The notes: a model not told the origin generated them from the sequence alone. Shown: positions 1-9,264, counted from the stretch's first letter. The stretch: 28,614 bases of DNA from Chara braunii (GCA_003427395.1 BFEA01000029.1:4734427-4763040), one strand, 5' to 3'. Program-made: numbers and translations.

Positions 1-668
1 CGAAGTACCACCTTCGCCCTCACCTCCCCTGCACCCTCATGCGGCCCGGCTATGGCCGCCAGTGCTCTGCGAGCAGGCAGCGCCCTACCGCCTAGCGCTG
101 CCCTGCTTCTTCTTAGCGCAGCGCTGCTCTGCATTAGCGCAGCACACTTGCATCTGCGCAGCGTGCCCGCATATGCCAGCATTGGCCGATATCCCTCCTG
201 CCTTGCCCTGCTTGCCTATATGCCAGCGCAGCATGTGGGCGGCCTCCCTTCAGCCTGTGACCGGGGCCCAGAGGCTGAAGCCAACTCGATACAGTTGGGC
301 CCCGAGGTAAGGCAGTTGCGCCTCCTTCATCAAGGCCTGCGGCCAGATTCAGACAGTGGGCCGATTTTCCCTTTGGCATTTTCGGCCTCTCTTCCCAGCA
401 TGCATTGTCGGCCTCACGTTCAGATGCCCAAGGCCTAACTAACTCAGAGGCCCTGGGCTTTCAGCATTTGCTGAAATCCGAGACTCGGTGCACTCCAACC
501 AACTGGCGTGCTGCAACTGTATGGACCCCACTTCGTGAAATGTTGCACAGAGGGCTCTTGTCGATTTGCTGGCCCGCCTTCACTTAGGGCGGGCACTAGG
601 CTTGCTGGGGCCTTAGCCCAGAACATGTACATCATGGCAAGGCCCCTAGATGAGGGCTCAATCCTCAC
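1..668. other. Unassigned GC-rich region
   Basis: I recognise no gene here. Open frames exist on both strands, but their translations are low-complexity Ala/Leu runs produced by repeated GCGCAGC-like motifs (for example TTAGCGCAGC at about 113 and ATTAGCGCAGC at about 131). Similar TAGCGC motifs cluster again near 27430-27540. The remainder, from about 300 to 668, is unique-looking and carries no domain or RNA that I can name. Confidence 0.5.
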
Positions 669-745
669 AAAACTTTGCTGACTTCGATGAGGTCGGGGCG
701 GGGGTCATGGAAACTAATGTCCGGTCGGTCCTTCGGGACATCCGT

Positions 746-777
<32 letters not shown>

Positions 778-799
778 GCCCCCTGCGCAACAACAACAA

Positions 800-838
<39 letters not shown>

Positions 839-936
839 AAACAAACAAACTAATGCCCGGTCGCTGCAAATTTGGGTGTACAGTGGAGGAAAAAACAACG
901 AAAAAAGAAACTTTGCTGACTTGGATGATGTCGGGG
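669..936 (+). repeat. Near-identical 29-bp repeats flanking the U6 insertion
   Basis: AAACTTTGCTGACTTCGATG and its continuation at 670-698 recurs with three mismatches at 908-936. The U6 retropseudogene and its own target duplication lie between the two copies. They may be remnants of a tandem repeat that the U6 copy landed in, or an older, longer duplication. Confidence 0.6.
711..863 (+). pseudogene. U6 snRNA retropseudogene with poly(A) tail and target-site duplication
   Basis: Positions 728-790 match the 5' part of spliceosomal U6 snRNA: the 5' hairpin TCCTTCGGGA, then AAATTGGAACGATACAGAGA, AGATTAGCATG and CCCCTGCGCAA. The match stops after CTGCGCAA, roughly two thirds of the way along U6. 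A (CAA)n stretch and about thirty A residues follow, to about 846. The insert is bracketed by AAACTAATGTCCGGTCG at 711-727 and AAACTAATGCCCGGTCG at 847-863, with one mismatch. This is the signature of LINE-mediated retroposition of a truncated U6 RNA. There is no upstream promoter and no 3' U6 end, so it is not a functional snRNA gene. Confidence 0.9.
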
Positions 937-1610
937 AAAGGTAGTCACAGGGGCCGTGCTCTGGCTAGTCCTTTCCAGAATGGATCTGTCTAATATGATG
1001 GCATGATTCGCAATGTTCTTTTTTTTTTTTTTTTTACTTTTCTAGACTCCCCTGCCAGCGAGGCAGGGCGTATCCCATGATATGCTCAGACGCCCTCATT
1101 GAGGACATTCTTACATGAATGTATCAAACCAATTCCTGGGGAAAGGGGTGTTTCGTTTTTTTTTGTCTTTTTTCTTTATTTACTTTCTTCAAATTGACAA
1201 CAAGGCGACGGGGTTGAGACACCCTCATTCAGGGCATGGTCACACTGGCACATTGGAGAAGGTATCCATCTGCATTATCTCTTTCGTTGGGGCTGATAGG
1301 AACTTCATATTGATAGTGGGGTTCAGATCAGCGGAGGCAGCGAGAGGAGAAGAGGAGAACAGGAGAACAGGAAACGAGGGGAGAGGAGGAGAGCACATGG
1401 AGGAGGGGGAGGGGTGGAGAGGAATAGTCATCAGCATCCTCATCATTATCCAACAATTTAGTGATCATCTCGGGGTACTCGTCAAATTTCATCATCAGAA
1501 AGGTTTTTTATCAGGATTCTGATATTATCACATCCTAGATTTCTAGTTGGCATTCTAGCTTATCTAATTTCCTAATTGAGCCTTTTTGTGTAATGGCCAG
1601 GTTGAGTTGG
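937..1610. other. Unassigned region with poly(T) and purine-rich tracts
   Basis: No gene recognised. A T-run sits at about 1019-1035 and a GGAGA-rich purine tract at about 1334-1422. The open frames across it are low-complexity translations of these tracts. Confidence 0.5.
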
Positions 1611-1830
1611 CGCTAGAACGACGCTGGCCGGCGCTGGGGCGGTGCCCTGTAACCTGCTTTGGTAGGAGCTTGAGGCGTTGTATAGAGGTCTGGGATTGCC
1701 GAGGGAGGAAGGTGATCTGCAAACTTGACTAATGGCTACAATCTGGCCGACGATGGTCGGAGCTGGGGTGGGTAGCGCTGCCCTGTAACCGAGCCAGAAT
1801 GGGGTGTGAGACCAGGAAGAGGCCTGATTG
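1611..1830 (+). repeat. Two tandem diverged units of a ~120-130 bp repeat (locus 1)
   Basis: Both units carry a core of the form CTGGCCGGCGCTGGGGCGG followed by CCCTGTAACC: unit 1 at about 1611-1657 and unit 2 at about 1744-1790. After the core, similar text follows in each (GAGGC..., GGGATTGCCGAGGG). The same arrangement, again with two units, is found about 17 kb away at 18490-18730. I do not recognise the family. Confidence 0.75.
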
Positions 1831-1933
1831 GTGCACAGCACAGGCTCAGTTGTGATTGGTTTGTTGGAATGGATACAGGAATTTAGGGATAGGATAGTAT
1901 TTGAGTGCTGGGTAGACAATCATTCTGATTCGT

Positions 1934-2049
1934 CATCATCTATCTCTATTCCATGATGTCAATCATCCACTCTATCATCCTGAATCATCCTAAATCATCC
2001 TCAATCATCCCAAATTATCATCAATGATCATCAATGATCATCAATCATG
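1934..2049 (+). repeat. ATCATC-rich degenerate tandem repeat
   Basis: Imperfect repetition of an AATCATCCT-like 9-10 bp unit drifts into ATCATCAATG units toward the 3' side. It is simple-sequence DNA that ends just before the tiny retroposon at 2064. Confidence 0.8.
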
Positions 2050-2063
2050 AATGTATTTCCATT

Positions 2064-2144
2064 ATAAGGGACGCTGGGCCCGGTTCGCAGCACGTGCTGC
2101 TCCCCACGAATAGATTGGAGCAATTAAAAAAAAAAAAAAAAAAA
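2064..2144 (+). mobile_element. Tiny poly(A)-tailed SINE-like retroposon, copy 1
   Basis: A unit of about 62 bp starts ATAAGGGACGCTGGGCCC, contains the perfect 12-bp palindrome CAGCACGTGCTG, continues CTCCCCACGAATAGATTGGA and ends in about 19 A residues. Two further copies lie in the window, at 9178-9264 (+) and 28163-28294 (-). The A tail marks it as a retroposed RNA. I see no convincing internal pol III promoter and no target duplication for this copy. Confidence 0.75.
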
Positions 2145-2301
2145 GTCCTTAGCGTGTTGCATTTTCTTTCTTTTCCCTTTTTTTTTGCTACTGGTTCGCC
2201 CAGGTTCGGTCTGTCCTGCTACTGGTACCTCCAGGGTCGGCAAGCTTGGCATACAGGTCGCCCGAGGGTCGGACTGCATAGCTGGCCGAGGTGCTGGTGG
2301 C

Positions 2302-2482
2302 TTAAACCACCAGTACACCCGACCTTGGTGGCGCTGTACTGCGCGCCAAGCTTTCCAGCGGCGCAGTTTTTTTCTTTTTTGGCTGGCAGCCATTGTGATC
2401 TGGTAGCCCCCAGCCTCCAAAATTTTAGGAGTGAGCCATGAAGAAATCTTGCAAGGCTGGGGCCGCGTACGGGTGGTTTAAG
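2302..2482 (+). mobile_element. Short non-autonomous element with TTAAACCACC terminal inverted repeats
   Basis: The left end is TTAAACCACCAGTAC (2302-2316). The right end is GTACGGGTGGTTTAA (2467-2481), its reverse complement except for one base. The roughly 180-bp interior is shared in part with 15139-15322 (CGTGCCAAGCT-like block, then CAGCCATTTTGATC-like, then CAGCCTCC blocks). No coding capacity. It has the architecture of a MITE, but the transposase family is unknown. A second inverted copy of the left end abuts it upstream (GTGCTGGTGGCTTAAACC from 2291), making a local palindrome. Confidence 0.6.
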
Positions 2483-2489
2483 TCTAAAG

Positions 2490-3930
2490 CCAACACTTGA
2501 TCTTTTTTTCTTAATTTTTGACATGCTTATTCTTTGCAATACGAGGTAAATCTGAGCTTGAAATCTTAGATTCTACCTTGGATGAGTGCCTGGATGCCTT
2601 CCTCAAGTGACTGGGCATATCCACACTGCAGTTCCGTTAGGGGTGTGGTATGAGGCAGAAATCGAACCTCGAATGGCCCAAGATTTGACTTTGGGCTGAT
2701 CCAAAGTTGAAGTCTACCGTGGATGCGAATCCGAGATAGATTTTGAACTTGGGGGTTCAAAAAATGTTGCCCAAACCAATTGGAGGTGAGCTTGGGGCTG
2801 CTTGGCCACTTTCTTGGCCAATTCCAAATTTTAATTTTGGGATGAGATGGGGAAAGGGGGGGGGGGGGNGGNGGAATCATGTGGGGGTTTCTAGGACAGA
2901 AAGGACTCAGACTTACCTTTTTCAGAAGCCCGAGGTCAAGTCCCCTCCAAAAAGAAAGGGGGCATCAAGTGGGGGTTGAATCTGGCCTAGTGCAGGGCAG
3001 GCTCACCAAGGGGGAAACCTAATGTGGGCTCCAAGGTGTGTGTGATTTTATGTTTCGGAAAGTCCAAAGATAGTGCTACACTGGAATGGGTATGAGAGAG
3101 AACGAGTGGCAGACTGCGGCAACAGTCTGTCAGGAAGAACGCAGTAGGATGGAAGTCACATAGGAATTTAGAAATAGATCTCAACAGTTTTGAACAAACC
3201 CGAATATACACGAGCTCAACCTTCACAATGCAATAGAAATCAATTCCACATCACGCATGCCCAATGCCGAACTTCCAATGCCACCATAGCCAGACCTCCC
3301 CAAAAAGATCGACACAGCAAATTCCTTCTACCGATTTCATTCGTTTGCTAGCGGAATCATCAGGAAGGTGCTCCTTAGTAGCCGTAGATTTGCGGAACAA
3401 AATCCAAAGGGCGATGAATCCAAAATAAAATAAAATAAATTATCAAAAACCGACAGCCGAAATGCATTAGAAACCAGAAGCCTCCTAACTATAAAGGCAC
3501 ATGTATCAATCACAAGATCTTCCAACAAACAAAATAAAGGAAATGTAAATAACTGCGAGTGACAAAACCTCAAAATTGAAAGGAATGTAGATGAGGTAAC
3601 TATGCAGGTGCGTTTGCCCAGTCTAACATGCAGGCAGTTACAACCTGGTCACTTTTACCCACGGCCCTCATACCGACCACATTTCTGAAACGTCTTCATG
3701 CCAGATATTGATGGTTCAAAACCCATCTCGGTACCTTGCTGCTTTTTTCCGCAGTGTGATACGAAGCATCGCCCACAGCTTTCCCGGCGCATCGTCTCTC
3801 GTTACCTTGACCAATTTGGCCAAGGCCCCGAGGGAGACATCTGGGGAATATCCCCATCGTGTACTCTTTGCTAAAGCGTACATGATTGAACTAATGCGGA
3901 GAGCACTTGTGGTAGAGTACCATAGCCTTT
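2490..3930. other. Unassigned region
   Basis: No gene, RNA or repeat that I can name. It contains a G homopolymer with two undetermined bases (2869 and 2872), which marks local sequencing uncertainty, and a short A/T-rich AAATAAAA stretch near 3422. Open frames up to about 100 codons show no recognisable motif. Confidence 0.5.
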
Positions 3931-3932
3931 CA

Positions 3933-4425
3933 AATCATGGCAGGTAAGGGAGGTGAATTCCTTTCACAATGAACACGGAATCAAATATCCGAACGACAAC
4001 AAATGAACGAATAAGGAATCACTGTATGGGACGCCCACTCTCCCTACATCTTTCTCCCATCTCTCTCCAAGTCCAACTTACGATGGACAAGTCCGATCCA
4101 TGGGATCAACCTCCCGGGGCATATGTGCCCTTGAGAAAGGAGTATAAGATGCCTTGAGAGAATGAGAGCAAAGAGAGAGGCGGGAGCCAGGTAACTCAAG
4201 GCGTCTTGTACTCCTTTTTTCAAGGGCACAAATGCCCCGAGAGCTTGATCCAACGGGTCGGACTTGTTCGACAGAAGTCGGACTAGGAGAGAGATGGGAG
4301 AAAGAGATGGGGAGACCAGGCATCCCATACAGTGCTTCGTTGTTTACTCTTTCATCTATTGTTATCCGGGTATTTGATTCCTTGTTCATTGCGAAAGGAA
4401 TTCACCTTCCTTACCTGTCGTGATT
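3933..4425. mobile_element. Foldback (long inverted repeat) element
   Basis: Two arms of about 225 bp face each other around a loop of about 36 bp. The left arm (3933-4158) opens AATCATGGCAGGTAAGG and closes GCCTTGAG. The right arm (4195-4425) opens CTCAAGGC and closes CCTTACCTGTCGTGATT. Internal blocks also pair: GGTGAATTCC with GGAATTCACC, GGAATCAAATA with TATTTGATTCC, and GGGCATATGTGCCC opposite GGGCACAAATGCCCC. Pairing is imperfect, so the arms have diverged. Long open frames across it are shadows of the arms. The class is unknown: a foldback transposon, a MITE-like hairpin, or an inverted duplication. Confidence 0.8.
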
Positions 4426-4508
4426 CAATCCGGGGACCTGTTATTGTTCTTATCTGTTGTTCTGCCAGTGTGTTGTTTGTCTGAGTGGCATTGCTGAAGT
4501 TTGAACCC
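4366..4508 (+). repeat. Direct repeat, copy 1 (about 141 bp)
   Basis: This copy is almost identical to 4680-4822, with one substitution noticed (CCGGGGACC versus CCGGTGACC). It starts at CGGGTATTTGATTCC and ends at GAAGTTTGAACC. Its first 60 bp are also the end of the foldback arm, so the repeat extends from inside that hairpin outward. The two copies bracket the 170-bp inverted-repeat arm, giving a dup-arm-dup order. Confidence 0.85.
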
Positions 4509-4510
4509 GG

Positions 4511-4680
4511 AACCTTGACGTTGATTTATCTGTGTGTTTATCTGGTTGACGTATCATGTTTGTAAGCGTTGACTGCGTTTGTGGCGTCTTGAGCACGGGA
4601 CCTGTTTTTGTACACACGTAAAGTCTGCTTACGACCATATGTGTGTGAGTGTGTCCACCAACAAGCTATCCTGAAGGTTC
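4511..4680 (+). repeat. Inverted repeat, left arm (170 bp)
   Basis: Reverse complement of 5441-5610 with a single mismatch that I can find (GTCCACC versus GTCCGCC). It begins AACCTTGACG and ends GAAGGTTC. Identity is far higher than the state of the surrounding LINE would suggest, so the duplication is young or has been kept alike by gene conversion. Confidence 0.9.
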
Positions 4681-4822
4681 CGGGTATTTGATTCCTTGTT
4701 CATTGCGAAAGGAATTCACCTTCCTTACCTGTCGTGATTCAATCCGGTGACCTGTTATTGTTCTTATCTGTTGTTCTGCCAGTGTGTTGTTTGTCTGAGT
4801 GGCATTGCTGAAGTTTGAACCT
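4680..4822 (+). repeat. Direct repeat, copy 2 (about 141 bp)
   Basis: Second copy of the direct repeat at 4366-4508. It adjoins the inverted LINE fragment: read on the - strand, LINE coding sequence runs straight into this copy near 4824. Confidence 0.85.
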
Positions 4823-4823
4823 C

Positions 4824-5230
4824 TCCGTGTTATGACCCTTTAACTTACCTCTAATCATGATCCATTGCCAAAGGTGTTCCATATATTTTAATAATTTGGA
4901 CTCCAAGTCGCTGATTCTTTTGGTAATCTCAGTTAGTTGAGGTTCATTCGCCGAATCCTCTTCTTGTTCTTGAAGTTGGTGAAGTTGTTTTCGCAAATCA
5001 AATTCCTCTAGATGGCGCTGCTCAGCAAGCAATTTTGAATATTCATTGCATTTACGCCCCAAAAACATTAGGTCGTTGTTGAACCATCGTATATCGTCCT
5101 TAATTTGTTCCCTCTGCTCTCTCCAGCAGGACCAAACATCTTGTAACATCGAGGTACTGCTCCGCCTCTTTTTCTCATTTTCCGCCTCGTTGAGAACTCC
5201 TACCACAAACACCCTGCAACAGCGGTGCTA
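4824..5230 (-). pseudogene. Inverted fragment of LINE ORF2 (region between endonuclease and RT)
   Basis: The - strand frame encodes a charged, coiled-coil-like segment (WREQREQIKDDIRWFNNDL, then LAEQRHLEEFDLRKQL, then IRGKLKGHNTER). This is the kind of sequence that plant L1-like ORF2 proteins carry just upstream of the RT domain. The + strand continuation at 5613 (FSATTKTRIGRTIIEAFTD) is what would be expected right after HNTER in an uninterrupted LINE, so the fragment is an inverted upstream part of the same kind of element. No endonuclease domain is seen on its 5' side. After HNTER the frame runs into the direct repeat at 4680-4822 and becomes non-LINE. Reading through from GTG at 5212 gives 157 codons, but only about 128 of these are LINE. 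The assignment rests on pattern similarity. Confidence 0.65.
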
Positions 5231-5440
5231 TTCTCAAGCATTCTCAAGCAGAAAGGAGCAAATCAACAACAACACAAACGTGATACAGTCGCCCTGTTCC
5301 CTAGTTATGGTCGCCTTCTTCCTTGACGCTTCTTCACGGTAGCGCATTGCATGATTTTAAGAACCGGCACCACGTGAATGAATCTTGCAAAAAATGAATT
5401 CGGAAGTTTTGTCTCCCAAGGCATTCCCCGCTGCTGCCCA

Positions 5441-5610
5441 GAACCTTCAGGATAGCTTGTTGGCGGACACACTCACACACATATGGTCGTAAGCAGACTT
5501 TACGTGTGTACAAAAACAGGTCCCGTGCTCAAGACGCCACAAACGCAGTCAACGCTTACAAACATGATACGTCAACCAGATAAACACACAGATAAATCAA
5601 CGTCAAGGTT
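5441..5610 (-). repeat. Inverted repeat, right arm (170 bp)
   Basis: Partner of 4511-4680. It lies between the inverted 5' LINE fragment (to its left, - strand) and the main + strand LINE body, which starts right after it. Confidence 0.9.
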
Positions 5611-8600
5611 GGATGCGAGATTTTCTGCCACAACAAAAACCAGAATTGGTCGAACCATCATTGAAGCTTTCACGGACCCCCAAGAAAACCTACACTCGCT
5701 AATCACATCTACAGCGGCATGTACAAAGATAGCAAAAGACTCCTATAAAACCCTCTTTACATTACCCTCCTTACATTAGAATGTAAACAACAATTGAGGG
5801 AACAAAGGGTGAAAGAGATGGAAGAATTTCTTGAACCACTAACGAAAACATTAACAGACCAACAGAAAACGATGTTTGAAAGTCCACTCACAAAGGAAAA
5901 AATTTTGTATGCCCTTATGATGATGGAGAAGGAAAAAACTCAAAGGATTGACAGTCTCCCAAAAGAATTTTGGGAAGCCATGTGGGATTACCTAGCTCAT
6001 GATCTAATGAAATTTTATCACGTAGTTTGGGCCTCCGGTACAATAGGGGAAATAGTTGGACAAGGGGTACTGACCCTACTATACAAGAAAAGAGACAAAG
6101 CAAACATTCGTAATTACAGACCGATTATTCTTCTCACAGTAGTTTATAAACTGGCAGCGAAAGCACTCGCAAACCAGGTATTAAAAGTCATTATTGACAT
6201 CATTAATCCTACTCAAACGGGCTTCATTGAAGGAAGGAACATTCAAGACAATATTTTACTAGTGAATGAATTAGTTAAACTTTTTTAGATAAATGTTTAG
6301 AAAAGTTTAACTTTGGTCCTTGCTTCAGAAAATGGATTGAGATCCTACATTTTAATGCTATAACTAGGGTTATGATAAATGGTAACCTGACTCCACCTAT
6401 CGAGTTGGAACGTTCGGTGAGACAAGGAGATCCAATTGCCCCCTTTCTTTTTGTCATCATGATGGAAGCCTTAGCGACTAATTTCAGATGCAACAGAGAC
6501 ATTAAACGTATCTAAGTTAGCTACATTCCAGAAGAAGTCATACCTGTCTGTTACCTATTCACAGACGACCTATCCTTGATGGTGGAAGCCTCACACAAAA
6601 ATTTGATAGCGATTAAGAGACTGATGGATAAATTATGCTCCCTCTCTGATATGAAGATTAATTGGGGTAAAAAAACTCAAGGGTGGTGGATACACCATCA
6701 GGGGGTGAGACCTCCAGAATATCCAAATATCAGTTGGTTGACAACAACGACCCCAATTAGGGTGTGGGGGATCTCACTCTCAGCAAAAGGTAAACCAACA
6801 GGGAACAATGAATGAATATCTAAACTAGCTTTGGCCAAATTAGAACTGTGGAAGAATAAACAGACTTCTATTATAGGACGTTCCCTGGTCATAAATAATG
6901 TTATTCTAGCCTCACTCTGGTACAAGTTTGCAATATGGGCACTGGACAAATCAAAACATAAACCTCTACAAAGACAAATAACAACCTATCTATGGAGAGG
7001 TAATCATGACTTAAAAAATGTCATAAGTAGAGTGGTCTGGCAAGGAGTTATTCGGCCTAATGCAAAAGGAGGATTAGGAATCTTAGATCCTTCCACCAAG
7101 CCATGACACTATCAATCCAATGGGTCAAACGACTACTTTTCGACCCAGAGACTCCTTGGTTAGCGCTAGCTGAAAGAACAGATCTCGAGACTAGCTCCTG
7201 AAGTTCCAAAGGGGACAGATCCGTTGATATGGCTAGAAAATCGTTACTGGTCCATTCCAAGAGGTAAAGCTCAACCCTCAAGCCAGATAGCGAAGCCACG
7301 TCGTCAGACCACAAAAATTGACATTAAAAATGATTCTTTTCGGCCTGATCTCCTCAAGGCTTGGCGCAAACTACCCTTATTAGATAACCCCCCCCGAAAA
7401 TGATGGGAAGAGGTATGTCAACAACCCCTTTTCAATAACAGATGGTTTGATTGACTCACAAGGAAGGATGTTTCACTGTATGGATTCTCCCTGGAGGGGC
7501 TGGGTTAAAATGAGATCCTAAGGATTGAGGACATGTGGAACCCAAGAACTCAGAACTGGTACTCTCTCTCCGACCTCTTGCCTATCTTGCGTTACTGCAG
7601 GAGAACAAGAAGAGCACTAGATACAATCACTAAAGCCATTCCGATAGAATGGATAAGGATCCTCAGAAAAAGGACCCCAACTCAAAGAAAGTGATCGGGT
7701 GGGCATCCAAGGAAGCCCCCAACAAATAGGAAATGTGGTAGTAGTGAATGACCAAGGATCAATTTTACTCTCCTTATTCTCAATTGATCAGAAAAACCGG
7801 CTGACTGAAAGTCAAACCAAGGAAACCAAATGGTTCAATGTTGACCAGGTATTCAAGATTAGAGTTTTGAAATACAAAGACCACTGGATTGTTTTCAAAC
7901 CATCATCCACAATTAACAAATTGGCTCTAGATCCCATTTATTTGTCATGGACGATCCCTATAGGGAAACACAGAAAGTGCAGTCGCAATATCCACTCTCT
8001 AACGGTCAGATCAACTTACCGTATGTTGAGGCATAGATTGGATCTGAAAGATCGAGTCGAAACTAGATGGATGAAACATCTAAATGTAAGTAAGGAAGAT
8101 CGGAGACATGTCAAGTGGTTCAAAACTATTAAGATTAAGCCGACAAAAACTGTCCCGTTAAAGTGGCAAATCACCCGTAGATGCCTTCTCACGAATGATT
8201 GGCTAATAGACAGGACCTCGTTGAAGGAGAAAGGCATTGCTCTACCTTGGTGCACGGTATGCTCCTCTGCGTTCCCATCTAGGACCATTCTGAAACCATC
8301 GAGCATACCTTTCTTCAATGTCCAGGTGCAGTCTAGTTATGGCGATGGTGGGATAGGATTTGGAGTTTCTTCAATACCCCTCTAACTTGGCCTTGGGATT
8401 GGTGAGCTCTGTTATGCGAGACATGGTTTTCGGATCAACTATATGACTTCTTTCAAAACTTATTTATAACCAGGAGAAGAGTCATTCTCTGGGCCCTCTG
8501 GCAACGTCGCTGTACTTTTGAAATGGAGGGAGCTAAGCTGGATGGTCCAAATTTTACTGAGGCAATCGGACTGCAGGTGCAAACTGTTATAACAACTCAA

Positions 8601-9177
8601 TGGGACAAAGTAAAAGAAAAAATTCAATTCCTGTCAAATAAAAAAGAAATTCAACAACATATTCAACTATTCAGTGACGCTTGGCTAGGGGGGCCTCAAG
8701 GAGGTAAGATTGGACATATCAAAGAGAGTGGGGTTAGGAGAGAGAACAGAGAAGAGCATAGCGAAGAAATTCAAAGGGACTACCGACTGACATTCCATGA
8801 TTGGACAAATGTGGACGCAACAGTACCCTTCGCCCTCTATCAAAGTTCCCAGATCCCTTCCCCCCTTCCTCATTATCCCTGGTCCCTATGAGTTGGTTTG
8901 GCTGCGAATGAGGAGGATAATGGTATTGGTATGTTGTAACCAGCTAGATAATATTGTCTGTTCTGGCGGCCATACAAGGCTGAAGAGGCTGATTACAAAA
9001 TTTGTAGTGGATGGACTGGAAGGGTAGCAGAGCTATAGAATGGGTTGTTTCAGTATGACAAGGGAATTAGAAGTAAAATTTGGGAATCTAGAGAGATTGG
9101 TCATAACCAATGCTCAGGTTTTAACTTCCTACTTATTCAGGTTCTCATCTTCTCAAACTTTTCCCAAAAAAAGATGT
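5611..9177 (+). pseudogene. L1-like LINE ORF2, RT and C-terminal zinc-binding region, degenerate
   Basis: A non-LTR retrotransposon reverse transcriptase, broken by many stops and frameshifts. In order: the pre-RT segment (5611-5780); after a frameshift, the RT fingers (5794-6288) with YKKRDKANIRNYRPIILL and the PTQTGFIEGRNIQDNIL box; then LERSVRQGDPIAPFLF (about 6405-6455); the catalytic box YLFTDDLSLM (about 6557-6585); IGRSLVINNVILASLWY (about 6872-6923); and further LINE-like C-terminal text at 7450-7690. From 7699 to 8385 comes a region ending in WCTVC, with IEHTFLQCPGA in a neighbouring frame, the zf-RVT type CxxC...H...C. LWALWQRRCTFEM follows near 8490-8530. The stretch expected to hold RT motif A (the FxxAYDxV box) is missing between LVNELVKLF (6285) and LDKCLEKFNFGP (about 6288-6320), so the enzyme would be dead even with the frame repaired. 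No endonuclease is present on this strand. The 3' tail (8900-9177) is non-coding and ends in a short A-run. Confidence 0.85.
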
Positions 9178-9264
9178 ATAAGGGACGCTGAAACCGTCTT
9201 CCAGCAGGTGCTGCTCCCCACCAATAGATTGAAGCTTTTTTAAAAAAAAAAGAAAAAAAAAAAA
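9178..9264 (+). mobile_element. Tiny poly(A)-tailed SINE-like retroposon, copy 2, with target-site duplication
   Basis: ATAAGGGACGCTGAAACC starts the unit, followed by CAGCAGGTGCTGCTCCCC and CAATAGATTGAAGC, then an A-rich tail. It is the same unit as 2064-2144, with the central palindrome changed by one base. The insert is flanked by AAAAAGATGT at 9168-9177 and again at 9260-9269, a likely 10-bp target duplication. It sits exactly at the 3' end of the LINE, so it either landed in the LINE's own A tail or is a 3' end shared with it. Confidence 0.75.

Larger units (their letters stand above)
4824..9177 (+). mobile_element. Rearranged LINE: inverted 5' part plus forward 3' part
   Basis: Outline of the whole LINE insertion: the inverted segment 4824-5230, about 210 bp of unassigned sequence, the inverted-repeat arm, then the forward body to about 9177. 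An outer inverted 5' segment whose internal end points outward, followed by a forward 3' segment that starts where the inverted one stops, is the geometry expected from twin priming during LINE integration. The 170-bp arm on both sides would be the overlap between the two priming events. Recombination between inverted repeats, or an assembly error at a palindrome, could give the same picture. Confidence 0.55.

Noticed and set aside
728-790. Functional U6 snRNA gene
   Set aside because: The 3' third is missing and replaced by CAA repeats and poly(A); target duplications show a retrocopy.
4044-4423. Open frames of 60-100 codons on both strands
   Set aside because: They are mirror products of the foldback arms, with no protein features.
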